A DNA stretch of 53,336 nucleotides from an uncultured Arenicella sp. (lineage in GTDB: Bacteria > Pseudomonadota > Gammaproteobacteria > Arenicellales > Arenicellaceae), in contig CALJWL010000006.1 in NCBI GenBank assembly GCA_937974565.1, positions 1 to 53,336 of the forward strand, written 5' to 3'. The notes below the pieces were generated by a model, which was given only the letters and a program-made list of their open reading frames with translations, searched no databases and was not told the DNA's origin. Position numbers and translations under genes: made by a program. Positions 9,981 to 24,900 of this stretch are shown here, piece by piece (position 1 is the stretch's first letter; every line of letters starts with the position of its first letter).

Positions 9981-12900
9981 TTAGTCGTCCCCCAATAATA
10001 GGTTTAGAATTGGCACAATCACTTGCCCCCCAACCGTGCCGTTAATCTGCAATGTAAAGGTTCTGGTTTGTGACGTGTAGTTGCGACCGTTGGTGGCTTG
10101 ATCCACTATTCGGTACTCAACGGTTATTCGTCCACGTGCGGTGGCTTTAGGCGTGTAACGTAAATCACAGCTTGGGTAACTGATCGTTGGCAACCCACCG
10201 GCTGCAAACGCATTATTGTTAGACGTGCCTAAAATTTCGACTCGGTATCTGGGCACAGAACGATTATCTGTTTGGTTATTTGCCCACCCAACCAAGTTGA
10301 CAACGTCACCGGCGTCAGCGCTGTGATCGGCCACCAATGAGCAACTGGCTGATGGTGCCACATCAACGCTTACCATGGCTGAAGAACTGAGGCCGGTTGC
10401 TTCACTCGCCACGTCATAGGCAAACGAATCGTGCCCCACAAAGCGCAAACTTGGGAAGTAGTTATACACGCCGTTACCAACTCGCACCAACGAACCATGG
10501 TCCGGTTGTTTAGTGATGCTCACCACACCGTCGTTGATGGATTCCAGAGTGTCATTTTCCAATACCCGCACCGTGCCCCACACACCACGGCGTAACAGCA
10601 AGCGATCATCATTAGCCGACACAGTGGCCAAGCGGTCGATCTCAAAAGTGCGTTCCATGCGGTTGGAGTTATTGGCTTTATCAATGGCCTCAATCACAAT
10701 GCGGTGCGTTCCTAATTCGGTGATGGGGCCATTGAGTACCACGCCGTCAACCCAAATTGTAGATCTATCTGGGTTAGCGTCACGCACGCTCACCATGGGG
10801 GCGACCGCCCCTTCAAAGGTTTGGCCTTCTTGAATATTAAGCACCGAAATTTCAGGCGGTGTGTTGTCTATTTCAAAGCTTAGGCTCTCAATGCCGCTGA
10901 CATTGTCACGATTATCCGTGGCGCGGGCTTGCAAGAACTGACTGCCTTCCGTTAAGTGCGACAGGTCAACTTCGTAAAACCCGGTGTTCAATACCGATAA
11001 ATTGGCCAACAACCAAGGCCCATTGTTCACTCGATATTCCACCGTTTTAACGCCGGAGTCGTCTTGCGCTGTTAGCCTGGCTATCAGCCCGGCGCTGGTC
11101 ACAACCCCGCCTTGGCTAGGTTCAACAATCGTTAGCATTGGCGGCGTCACCTCTTGCACTGAAAAGGCTTTTTCGTCCAACACTCTGCGGGTATTGTCGG
11201 GGCCTAACTCAGCCACTAAGCGCAATAAGAAGGTTCCCTCATCATAGGCCGCCAATACCAGTTCGTCAGACAATAATCGAGCGGTGGAAGGATCAAGGGT
11301 GCCTAAACGTTCGGTGCCTAATTCTTGCACTGATGCTCCTGAGACTAATTCATACACCACGTCGACGGGCCCTGCACTGGCGTTACCCGAGTTCATGACC
11401 TCGCTGTCGTACTCAAGTGTGTCCAGCGCGGTCAATCTGTCGGACGACAGGTTGAGTGTGCCTAACACCGTGTTACTGGCTTGAATCAAAAATCGCGTGT
11501 CGGCACGGCCAAGCACCGTATCTTCTTGCATGGTGGATACGGTGGCAAAGTATTCACCAGCGGGGGCCACACCGGTGTTCCAAAAGAACGGTAGCTGCGC
11601 TTGCGCCCCAGCAATCAAATTCACTAACGTGGCTGTCTCTTGAAAGACCAACGCCCCTTGATTGTCTCTTACCTCTAATAAAACATCGGCTTCAGAAAGG
11701 CTCACCGCTGATGATTTATTGCCCAACGTGGCCGTTAGAGTCACTTGTTCGTTGTCCGTGAACGTTAACTTATTACTGGCTAACGCGCTCTGTAACACAA
11801 TGTCTTCATACAAGCTAAATGGTGACGATTGCATAATTAGGTGGCTGACATTAACCGGTTGAAAACGTGACCGCACGTGATAATCGCCAGGGAAAATGTC
11901 GTGTGAGTTCCACGCAAACGCTTGCTCTATTGTGTCGCCCAAAGCCAAATTATTCACGTTAATAGTGTCAATCACATCAACCAGATGATTCTGCGCATCC
12001 ACCACTTCGATGTTCCAAACCCCGGTAACCGCACGCCCTGGATTAAACAGCGCTACGGTTCCGGCAACCTGCGCACCCGACGGGTATGAGAACCCACCGG
12101 TGGCCGGTGCTTGCAAGTTGATGCTCAGCCTTGGATCAAGCGAGGCTAATACGTCTATCGCGGCAATGGTTGAGTTGTTGGTTTCGTCGACTTCCTCCAC
12201 ACCGTTATCGGCGTCAATTCTGGCAAACAAGGCGTGAGTGCCCAACACTTGAGGGAAGAAAGGCGCGTCTAACGTGACTGACGAGTTAGCTTCTAACGTG
12301 CCCACCTCTTTTCTCATGAACTCCAAGGTGCTTCCGTCCGGTGCAGTTTGCAACAGGGTAAGCACACTGGGGGCACTGTCTGTGGCGGTGACGTTGCTTA
12401 CCGTTAATTCAACGGTGGCGGTATCTCCTAATAACACAGCGGGCCTATTTACGTTAAGTGCGACTTGTAAATCGGGCAACTCGGCCGAAACGCCATCGTA
12501 GAAAACACGCACTTCGTTACTGAGTTCAGATATTGCCTGATCTGTTGACACGGAGAGTGCCGAGAAGTTATTTATACCCTGCTCAAGTTCAACGTCAGAA
12601 AAAACGAATAAACCGGCCAGTTGGTACTCAAATGTTTGATCGGAATCATTACTGATCAATAATGATCGGCCGCGTTCAGCCCAACCTTCAGCGAAATACA
12701 AGGCTCCAAATGGGTTGAAGGGGTTGGCGGGTTCTTGCATTAGCACAGGCAATTCACCGATGTCTTGATGCACGCCAGTTTGAATATCAATCAACCCCAA
12801 ACGTTGGGGGCTATCTATATCAACAAACTGCGTTGAGACCACAAACCGATCGCTCACCCAAAAGGCAGAACTGATGTTCAGCCCCAAAGGCAACTTAGTG

Positions 12901-15900
12901 AATTCAAACGTTTGCACGTTTAACACTTCGAAATTCAGCGCGGCACCGTCATCGCTTAGCAACAACAGTTGACGGCCACTGGGTGACCAATCATTAACAG
13001 CGAAAATCACTTCTGAACGGTTCACGCTCTGCTGTGACTGCGAGCCCGTCAGCAAATCCGTAACGCGAATAACTTGGGCTCCAAGGTCATCTCTTGTCAA
13101 AGAGACAAAAGTGTCGGATTGCGGGTGTAGACTATAAATAGCGCCATCAACACTCACTATTTCGGCTGGCGACACGAGTGGTTGTGGCACGGGCTGTGCT
13201 GGGTTCTGTAAATCGAGTCGATACACACCGAATTCACCGGTAAAGGCATCAGTTTCAATCTCCACCACCATAAATTGGTCGGCTTCGTTAAACGCCAACA
13301 CCTGCACAATCGGCCCTAAAGACAGGCTTGGCAGGCTAACGTCACTTAATACATTGGTTAGCACGTTCAATGTTTTATAACTGCCATCAAACATTTCTAT
13401 CAACAATGTGTTGGGTGAGGTAAGCACCGCGTTAGAAATTTCAAAACTAATCTCTGATAAACCCGCGGCCACTATTCTTTCAAATTGCCCTTCATCGCTT
13501 AAGCGATAAAAGCCGGTGTCGCCCGTTTCAAAGTCAAGGCGCACTAAAACACTTCTGCCGGCGACCTCATAAATGAGGTTGTAACCGGTGGTTCCGTCAA
13601 ATAACGGCTCAGAGAGCGCAGCAACTTGGTTCGCTTGAGTGAACATTCGCTGTTGCAAGTTGCCGTCAAAGAGCGTCACATTAGAACCCGGTTCGGCAAA
13701 GCCTAAAATAGATTGCAAATTAGTATTGGCGGTCACCGTGCCACTGGCGTCAAACGGCAAGGTAATCACCGGCGGGCCAGCAAACGCCACTTGCGGAATC
13801 GTCACCGTAACGGTATTGGACGACGGCGATTCATTGCCACTGAGGTCGGTTGCCGTAACGTAAAAGTGGTATCTAAGCTCCTGCGTAATTTGCGTGAAAT
13901 CATAGAGCCTGTTTTGCGTTTCATCCACCTTTTCAAATGGTTGTGCATCCCCACGTGAGACGTAAACCGTGTAATGAACCACATCGGCGGCATCCCCATT
14001 AAACTGCCAACTTAAATTAATGTCGTTGTCCAGCTCGGAGTACGCGGCTTGCAAATCAATTGGCGCGGGTAACAGTGGTTCGTTGATCTGCACGGCTACG
14101 TCATTACTTGGGTCACTGATATTGCCTTGCGGGTCAATGGCCACCACCGTAAACGTGTAAATGCCGTTCGGCAGCCTAGGCAATGCGTAGGTTGTGGTGG
14201 CTTGAGTGACCACTTCGGCTCCGTCTGCGTACAACCGATAAGTGGAGTTGGGCTCGGAACTTTCAGTCCAAACCAATTGTTTGTTTGAGCCTTGCTCTAT
14301 CAAAGAGAGAACCAGAGCCTGCGGTGGCGTCACATCGCCCACGGCCACTTCAATGGCTGGCGATAAGGCGCCCACGCCGCCATATTGGTCAACGGCTCGA
14401 ACCTGATACCGCACTTGGTCGTGCGGTATTGGATCAGCGACTTCAGAATACGTGGTGCCCAATTGCAGTGTCTCGGCAAAGACACTCATTTTTTCCAAGC
14501 GTGCGGTTCTAAACGTACTTTCCCATTCGCGCGCAGTGAAACGAAACCCCGTGGTTAACACAGGCTTACTTAACTCAACGCTTACCAAACGGTCTTGGAA
14601 GAATTTTCTGTGGTCACCCAGCTCCACGTACTCACCGTCGATTAGCACTTCAAAGATCACGGTTCTCGCGGCGCGGCTAGACGTCTGCCATAGCAGTTCT
14701 ACTTTAGACACCAAACTTGGGTCGTCCCACGTTTGGCCAAATTGAACCACATTGCGTGCGGTGGTGTTGACGTCCCAAAACGCCGATTCTGGCGCCAGCG
14801 GCGCTGAGTTTGCAATGTTCACGCCGTGAGTGCTGAACGGCGTCACCTCACTTATGAGTGCGCTGGCTTGCAATAATTCGCCGTTTTTAAAAACCTGATA
14901 ACCGCTTATTTGCTCCTGCGCTGGGTTGGAAGACCAACTAATATCAACTTGCGCTGACGCGTCGGCGAACGCCCCTTGCACATTCTCTGGCACACTCGGT
15001 TCCCCTTGCGCAATCACCTTAATTAATTTACTGACTTCCCCAATAAATCGCTCACTGTCACTGGAAGCTAATGCTGTGATGCCATTGATGCCCAAACCGT
15101 TAAGAGGGATATCCGAGCTAACATTATCCTCGGCCGGCGAAAGCGCTTGAGTCACGGACACGTTCGGCACCTGCGCGGTATTAACGTTAAACTCTACTTT
15201 CTCAATGCCGTTTGCGGCCGTGCCAACCGCAACTCGCCCTTGCGCAACAGCGGTGTTAACCACTCGCTCGTCAATTGAAAAAGACGTTCGAACGTACACC
15301 CCGATAACGGTATCACTATCAACACTCTCGTTATCTGAGGCATCGATTGCTCTAACTAGGTAGCGTAAACGCTGCCCCAAACCTGAAACGACGCTCGCGT
15401 TATCAATGTAGCTTGAATCGCTGAGAGGCGCGGTGTTGAGCCGCCTGTATTCACACTCCTCGCAATTGGCTCGATACACATGGTAGCCCACCAAGTCTGG
15501 CTCGTCGTTGTCACTCCAGATTAGAGTGCCTTGCGGGCCGTTGGTGCTGATTTCTAAGTTTTTAACTTGGGCTGGCGGCTCCACGTCTTTTTTAATCACC
15601 GCAAGAGGCGCTGGGGCCGGGTCTGATTTACCACCTAAATCAGTGGCTACGACCCTCACTTGGTATGGCCCGTATTCCAAACCGTCTGTATCCCAGATTA
15701 CTTCAAATGGCGCTGAACTGACCGTGCCAATTTCTACCCAAGTGCCCACCGTGCCTGACGAATTTTCGTCCATATATTCGAACTGAACGTGATCAATATC
15801 GAGGTCTTGCGAACCCGCTAATAAATACAGCTCGTTGTCAAATTCATGGCCGTTTTCAATATTAACAATGGTCGCCGTTGGGGGTTGATTATCCAACGTC

Positions 15901-18900
15901 AACTCAACCACGTTTGAAGGCTCACTGGTGTTGCCTAAGTCATCAATTGCGTAAACCACCCAGCGATGAGTGCCGTCAACCAGCTCAAGATCGGTGTATT
16001 CAAGGTCTTGAATAGCAAACGGGCGCAAATCGCCAATCACGGGCCCATCAACCCCAAGCAAGGCTTCGCCACGATACAAAAGAAAACCCAATCGATCACC
16101 GGCCGTGTCGGTATGTTGCCAACGCAATAAAGCGTCAGCCGGGTTTGACGCATTGACTTGCGCTGGCGATAAAACCGGCGCCTGAGGCGGTTCATTATCC
16201 ACTACGATGTCGATGCTGTCTGAGGCTTTATTGTCATGGATATCTTCCGCTTCCAACAACAGCGTGAGCCTTGCTTCGTTGCTAAAGTCCAACGTGTTGA
16301 GTTGAGCCAATTCGTCACCCACCACCGGCACCGATGACTCGCGAATCAACCGTCTGTTGTCGTTGGCGTCAATCAAGAAGAGTCGATAAATCTTAAAGTC
16401 ATCACCACTGTGCGCTGTGCCAATCACACTTTGCACTAAATTCACGCGGCCCTCGTTTTGCGGCGATGAAATACGTACGGTTGGCGGTGTGAGATCGACC
16501 GTTACCTTAAGTTCATTGGACGGTTCGCTTATCAAACCCGCTCGATCAACCACCTGCACATAATACGTGTATTCACTTTCGGCCAGATCGAGGTCCGTAA
16601 ATTTCGTCGTTGTAATGATATCGCCATTAACCTGAATGCCATTTCGAAACAGGTTGTAGCCAGCAAAATCATCGGCCGTTGACGCGGCCCATTCGAGTTC
16701 AATATTCGACGTGGCCTTTTCAAACTCCGCTGAAACCAATTCCACTGGTGTGGGTGGGGTTGTATCAACAATAAAGTTGCGCGTGGTACGGCTTGAATTG
16801 CCAGCCTTATCGCTGGCCGACAACTCTAATAGATAAGGACCATCCGCTGGCAAGGTCGATAAGGTGTAAAGCGAACCGCCATTGACCGGCTGGTTGGAAA
16901 CCGTCAGGTCATTAAACACAGCACTATTAACATCATTGCCGGATGCGATCTTCAACTCATACTGTTCAAAATTCGAATCATTCGCCACGCCATTGATCGA
17001 CGACAGCTCTGTCAGATACTCGTTTTGACCGGGCACGTTGATCGCGACTTCAGGAGGCGTATTATCAACCACAAACGCTACGGTAGTAATGGCAGCCAGC
17101 CCGCTACGATCAGTGGCGGACAATTCTACAAAATATGCTCCTTCTTGCAATGCCGCCAATTCAACCATTTCTGCGATGTCGTCAGACGATTCATCGTCAA
17201 CCGCAACAAGAATTTCTTCAGTGCCATCAGCGGCCAACACAATTCGCAAACGATAGTCACGTAAAAATCGATCTTGCACCGAGGCTGACACCTCAAGCTG
17301 CGCATTCGCATTATAGATACTATCGTTAGCTGGGCTGAGGATTTGTAAACGCGGCGGAAGAATATCCAAATACAACTCGGCGCTCAGTTGGGCACGATTA
17401 CCGGCATGATCATTTGCTACAAACCGGGCAGTAAAGGCCCGCTCACTGTCTAATAGAAAAGACGGTATGGTAGTAATTAAGCCGTCTTTAGGCTGTTGCG
17501 ATTCTTCTAGTACCACCATATTAGAACCGATTATTTCACCGTTAACTAATAGCGGTTCAAGCACCACTTTGAGGTCTTTAAAATTGGCATCTTGAATCAG
17601 ACCATTCACCTCACTTTCGCCCGCCAATTCAATCACAGAATCGCTTAATTGAAGCACATTGATGGTTGGCAGCGTATTATCCAATTCAAACTGAATGCTT
17701 TCAACTTGTTGATTGGTGGGATTAGAGGCCGTCAATTCCACCGTGTATAGGCCATCGGGTGGCACTTGGCCCATCTCATTTTTACCGTCCCAAACTAACG
17801 TACTGTAAGGGTCGGACTGCAATTGATTGCTCACGAGGGTTCGAATTAATTCGTCAGCTTGATTTTTAATTAGCACATCAATGTTGGCATCACGTAGTAA
17901 ACCAACCCTTATCGACAAAGTATCTAGGCGGCCGTCCTGATTCGGCGACACATAGTAATCTTCGGTTTCTAAAGAAGCGATCAGGTCTTGACGCACAGGT
18001 AATTCTATCTGTTGTTCAACTCTTAATGAGTTTTCCAACGCATCTTTCGCGTTTAAAATTAATGTCCAGTTCCCAGTTAAACCGAGTGTATTCCAATCTC
18101 CGATTGGCCCCAGAACGGGGGCGGCACCAGAGCTAAGCGCCACCGATACACCCTGCTCGTCTTGGGCCACCAACTCATACGAGGCACCAACTTGGTCTGA
18201 TATTTCACCGAGTACACGAATCAATATCGGTAGCGATTGCGAGCCGGTGGGATAATCAATACGGACATCAGGTGGCGTATTATCAATATGTGCGTAGTCT
18301 ACAAATTCTTCCTGATGACCACAGCCATCAGTAACAGTGATCACCACCTTGTAGACACCATCAGCCAACACACGGCCATCTTGGCCAGTGCCATCCCAAC
18401 TAATTGCAGTGGTTGCAATATCGATATTTTGGCCTTGAACTGGCGAAGAAACAGAGACTGGATTGGTCATAGCCTGTGATTCTTCGGTTACCTCAAAGAC
18501 ATCCATATCAACCCTAGCCGCTTCACCCACCGTAATATCGTAAACAAGCTCATCAAACTTGCCGTCTCCGTTAGGTGAAAATGCCCTTTCGATTCCATCA
18601 ATGTCAGGCGTCTCAACAATAATGCCCCCGCTACTGACCACTCTGAAGTCTTCAAGCTCAGCATCCACGTAAAACTGCGTTGTGCTGCAAACCGAGGCAC
18701 CGCTCCAATTTCGTGCTTCGCTGAGTAAGCTGATTGAGCCCGACTCGCTAAACGGAGCAACCACTTGTATGCCAGAAGAGCGCACTCGATAACCTAAGTA
18801 GTCATGAGTCACCAAGGACGGTATCACTCTGGCGTCATCGCGTTCTCTAAACAGTTGAGGTGGGCTATTCGATCCTAAAACTTGAATATACTCAGAACCC

Positions 18901-21900
18901 AATTCACCAACTCGTTGTTCGTAAATACCATAACGTGAGTAGTTAAAACCGGACCGGTTAACTCTTTCAGTTCGATTTTTTATCCCATTTGCATCATACA
19001 AACCATGATTACAACCAACTTCATTGCAACCAACCGATATTTCCTCACCGACTTCCTTAGTCTCGATGGTAGCTCGATACGCTTCTGCTTGCTCTTGAGT
19101 AACCGTGTCATCAATGCCGACAAACCGGACTTTACTGTGCGAGAGTATCTTTTCGTTACTTTCATAGGTAACTCTTGAATACAGATCTGGCCCATCAGAC
19201 TCGATCTGACTGATGATCTCGACACCCGGAGAGGCGCCAATTCGCTGAGCGTCAGTTTCACGGATAGAATAGTACTCGTCAGCACAAATTCTGTCATTTT
19301 GTGCTGGATAGCTAATATTCAAAGTAGGCGGCACCTTTACTATCGGCAAGTAAATGGGCTTGATATTAGTGGTGCCATCGTCCAATGTTAGTTGTGCAAG
19401 TAACTCGGTTTTCCCAACAGGGAATAAGGTGGTGTCAATTTCAAATTCATATCGTGTGCCAAATTCAGGAAGATTAACCGCGTGCAATACGCGCCCCATT
19501 CGAAACACTTTAGGGTAGGTGCCTTGCTCTTGGTCTGTTCTTTCAGGCACCCCCAACTGCAAGGTCAGTGGTGTAGGGAAGTTATCCCGCCTAAATAAAG
19601 ATTTATCAATTGGCTGCATTGCTACAGTCACTTTATTTGACGGAACGGCTTCGCATTGCTGCGTATAAACGGGGTCAACGTCTACCGTAATATCGGTACA
19701 AGAACCTTTATATGTAATTGATTCAACGTCTATAAATCCACCAAACCGGGTCACAATAACAGCATTCAACGTATAGTCAGTGCCACAGTTATCGATCAGG
19801 TTAATGGGTTGCTCTCCAGGCTGAAGCTCCCTATTGTTAATGCTCACAGATACAATACCTGGTTGTGAGGAACTGGGCTTAAGTCGATCACTTTCTATAG
19901 TGCGAATGTGTCTCCCCTGCAATTGTTTTGATACTAGGTCGGGAGACTCTGTTTCAATAGTATCTCCGTCAGACGTAACACGGTCATCATTAAGAAATCT
20001 AACATCAGCTTCAGGCCCACTGGACTTAATAGACAAAATAACTCTCTGTATATCTGACGCAGACTCGTCTGATGTAAAGTAAATCGCATCAAACTCTGGC
20101 AAAAAACGCCCTCGGATCGCTCCACGGGATACAGTACTGTCAACAGGAATAATATTAATCCCACCAGTATCAACATACCCTCCTGCTACCATATGACTTC
20201 GAATGAAGAACACATGGTCTATAAATTGGTAATCTGGCAAAGTGGATAAGTCAATTTTCACCCTTCTAGAGTTTTCACCAACCTCTCTTTGTTTTGCACC
20301 AGCAACCACTGTTTCACCGATATCACTTACCTCAATAGTGACACTTCTCTGATTAGAAACGTCCTCACCATCCTGCAGGGGGCGATAAAATAACTCGTAG
20401 AAAGCCACTCTCTCTTTAATAGAGTGCGCAAAATTAAGCTCTAACTCATTAACTCCTTTTTGTATGAAAATGTCTCGAGTCACCTTTTGTTCTAAAAGCC
20501 CAGAATATTCTGGGCTACTGTTGTAATCAAACGGCACCCTTCCCAACATGAATTGACTGTTGTGGGTAAAGTGCGCTCTATTTATTTTATTTGATCCCAC
20601 GTTAGAAATGGTTTTATTTCCCGACCTATCAGCCACCACGGCCCTAAAATCGAACAGACTAAATGCCTCTGTACTTGTCCTCGCTTCTCTCAGGCGATTA
20701 ATCGAGTAAGACAGAGTTTGTTCGCCCGGATTACTAAAAGAAAAAGCTTCTGTAATAACGTTCCAAGTACTTTCAGAAGGCTTTTTAAATTCAAGGCGTG
20801 CATATTCAACTTGACTTTCATCAATTTTAAGCTCTAAAAATGGATTGATACCAAGCAAACACCCCTCAATGGGTGGGGTGGGCAATGGCGCGCGTTCGCA
20901 AGCTTCTTGATCGACGCCTAAGAACAGTTTCGAATTTAATATCGGCTGAAATATAGGCTTGCTGATGTCTTGCACCACAGGGAATCGAGTATCGATATCA
21001 ATAAAAAACTCAAAACCTTGAATCACAATTTTATAAATTCCATCCGGCACTCGGCTGCCACGGGAATCTAAACCATTCCAAACTATAGACCCTTCAGTTC
21101 CAATAAGTTCAAATGTCTCACGAAAGCTACGAACTAAAACCCCGTCGGCACTGAAAATATCAGCGGCAATATTAACTTGGTTTAGAACCTTGAAGTTAAT
21201 AGCCGTGGTGTCTTTTATGTCATCCCCATTTGGAGAAAACGAAGGTTCTGAGATAAACACACCTGAAATGGAGGATTGGTCCGAATTGATGACTCTTCTA
21301 ATTTCTTCGCGCTTATTGCCAGCCTTATCGAACACCGTTAAACGAACAAAGAAACTGCCTATGTAAGGCGGCACCCACGTGGTAAAAACAGAGTCAATAA
21401 CTTGGGCACTGGAGGGCGGAGCAATCAGGGTCCATGCATCGCGCATAGAAGTGTCGCGATAATGCAGTTCATAGCGATCAAAATTTTTATCAATGGCCGA
21501 CCCTTCTAGCCTGAACCCTCGGTCATCAGTGCCACGTAAGACTCTGAGATCTGAGGTCAAGTTCAACAGAGACTGAAATTGACGGTAGCCTCTCGTTTCA
21601 TCAAACACGCCGCACTTATCACTAACATCGTTACTGTAAAATGATAGAAATTTGGTGAATGGTGTGGGGGAGACCCCGGTAATGTCATTCGATGATGCTT
21701 CGAACGTTCGTTCAGAAAACAGGAATAGAGCGGAACTTGCGGGCTGGCTGGCGTTCACAGTCATCGGCACAAAAGGAGACAAACGATCAGGGTTTTGCAG
21801 CGGAGAAATAATGTCGACCCCACTCACGTCTGCCATCGCAGGGTTGATGAGTAACTCTCGCCCTCCGTTTAACCAAAATAGCGTGTCTGGCCCTTCTGTT

Positions 21901-24900
21901 GATTGGTAGCTGTATCTATCAATATAATAATCGTTGACTAACAATGGGCGACGGTGTTGAACGAACGGCAAGCCTTGATTGAGGGGCACATCGTTGGCAT
22001 TTCGAAGAAAATCGTCAGGAGCGCTGTTGGTGAAATTTTGCTGATCAACTGGGACACTGATCTGGGCGTTATCAATGCTGAACACTCGGTCTGCGGCATT
22101 GGAAACATACAGTGTGTCTGCGCGCTTAAATGCGACCACTTTGCTCGCATCACCATTTCTTAGGTCAGCAACATAAACCCCATCCACATTCGCGTGGTTA
22201 ACGACGTTAGATTCGGAAAGCGTGATTTGGTTACAAAGCGGATCACGAGGGGATAAAAATTCCGTGCCACAATAATTTTGATACGCCGCAAAGCTGAGAA
22301 AATCTTCCACAATAAAGGCGAATTCGGAGGCATCAGGGTTCCATGTTATTTCGGTAACGGAGCCTAATAAACGTTCTGTCAATTCACCGTTGGCAACAAA
22401 CAACGATTCAGCAAATGACCGCAGTTCTTCATTATTAATCAGTGCCTGAGTCCATTGAATTCGAGCAACGTCTATCGTCTGAATAATCGACAGGCTTGCG
22501 TTAACGACATTGATGACGCCCTCTTCAGGGATTGCCACGGCCAGTAGATCGCCATTCGGGCTCCATGCAAATGCGGTCGCCTTGCGAGAGGCAACCGTGT
22601 GCGTGCCGTTCTGAATGTCGACAACAATCAACTCGCCGCTCGGCGGGTTCATTAGGAAATCTTGAACGCCTGAATAATTGTTATCTTGCTCGTATACCGA
22701 CGTAGACTGTTCCTGCACCCAAGCTGTGAAATGCGTGCCTTGGCTATTAACTTCTATGCCGGTAATTTCTTTGTCTGCCCCCAGTATTGCAGCGTCAAAG
22801 ACAACACGCGGTGTTGCACTATCAGAGTCTTGGGTAATCCAAACTTGCTGGGTTGTGTTGCCTTCTTCGCAACAAGCTCTGTCGTTATACCAAAACAAGA
22901 CACGATTGTTTGGTAAGGGGATGGGTTTAGAAACCCCAACCGACGGCGGCAGCGAGCCTTGTGGGGAGGTGATGTCGCTGCCGTCGGTTGACATAAACAG
23001 GAAACGAGAGCTGAATTCACCCGAAGCGAAGCCAGAAATGCGTGTCAGCAGCCTGTCTCCACTTAACGAGGCTGTTAAATAATCAATTGAAAAATTTTGG
23101 CTGCTGTCGGGGTTTAAACCTTCCTGTGATAACAACTGAGTTACCGAACCGCCATCGCTCTCTGCCCGATATAGCCCGGTTGGAAATGGGTGCAGTGCGT
23201 CGGTATCCACTTCTTCCCCATTTGCATTAATAAATGGCCTAAAAAAGGTAGTGAAGTAGATAAAACGATTATCCGGGCTGTAAATAAGGCTGTCTGCACC
23301 CGGTGTGTGTAATTCGTTTACTTCGCCAATGCGACACGTCAGGTTGCGTTCTATGCCAAAGACAGTTCCGAATGCCTCTGATATCGGGGAGCGGTTAACA
23401 TCAACCACCACATTTCGCTGGCCGGTGTAAATTCCAGGGCCACGCTTTACCGCAATGGTATAGGCTCCGTCTGATACGTTGCCACCAAAGCGGTTTTTGC
23501 CGTCCCAAGTGACTCTGTCACTGTGGATGGCGGTGTCGAATTCGAATTCAAATACTTCGTTGCCCAAATCATTGATGACCACGACGCTGTCATTGCTTGG
23601 CTCGGGCAGATTAAAGGTGTAATCCACGGTGTCTTGAACACCGTCGCTGTCGGGTGAAATAAAGAAGTCTGACAGAAAGAAGTTGCCGCCTTGAACTTCA
23701 ACTTCTTTCGCCAAATCATTGTTTGACTCGCTCAACTCGCGAATCGCATTAGCGGCATCAACCACCACGTATATGGAAAACGCACCCGGTTCTTCAAAGG
23801 CGTAATCGAAGGTCCACTCGGCTTGCCCTGAACTGGCAATGTCCAAGGTGGATTCAGCAATCAGTGGCCCAGTATTATCGTTGCCAAGGTAAGCTTGTAT
23901 GACCACTCCCTCAGCGGATTGCATGCCATGATTGCTCACCACAACCACTTGCTCGGTGGCATTGCCAACACTGGGGAATTGAGGAGTGATGATTAAGCTT
24001 TCAGACGACACCGCGAAATCAGGCAGGCTGATAGACTGATATTCCAAAAAGGCTTGATTATCTTGTTCATCAAATTCCACGACTTGATCTTGGTGATCAA
24101 CAACCACATAAATAAACTGCGCGCCTTGATAGTCCACCTCTGGCCAAACAGCGACCACCTCTGCCGCGGCTGAGGCCGGTATGCTTTGAACTGTCTCTTC
24201 GGTGATTAAGTGACCGCCAGCATCGGGGGCACCTTGATAAAAAGCAACACTCAGGTTGGTTACCGGCTCAGTTCCCGTGTTGCGGACCGTTGCTTTTAAA
24301 GTACTGCCCATTCCCTGAAAGCCCGTCTCGGGCAAGATGGAGAATTCTTGAAAATCAACTGAGACGTTTTTGCCCGCTTGGCGCTGAGATTCAAATGCCT
24401 TAGACGCCGAGTTATTTGACTCATCGGCCTCAGCAACCGAATTTACCGAGTCAACCTCTACTCTCAGTGTCGATGTGCCTTCGATATTAACTGGCCAGCC
24501 GCCAACCACCCTCGCCGTTTTCCCAGGCTCGATGTTTAAGCGCGTTGTAAGAACATCAAACTCACCTTCAACGTTCGTTACAAAAACACGTACGGGCACG
24601 TCATTCGCCGCCAATGTTCCTGTGTTTCGAATCACGGCACCCAACTCAACCAATTCATTTAATAAAGGCTGAGCGGTTGGCAAAATTAAATCATCCGTTG
24701 CAACGGACACATCAACACTCGACTCACTGCCAACCACCAACGAAGCTGAGTTATTGTCTTCATTTTCTTCAGCAAACCGATTTTGTGGATCCACAACGAA
24801 GAAAAACGACTGATCCGCTGGGTTGGTTTTATCAAACTCAAACGTAAGCTGTTCTACGGATTTTGCCAACAGTGAAACGGTTTTCGATTCAAGCAGTTCC

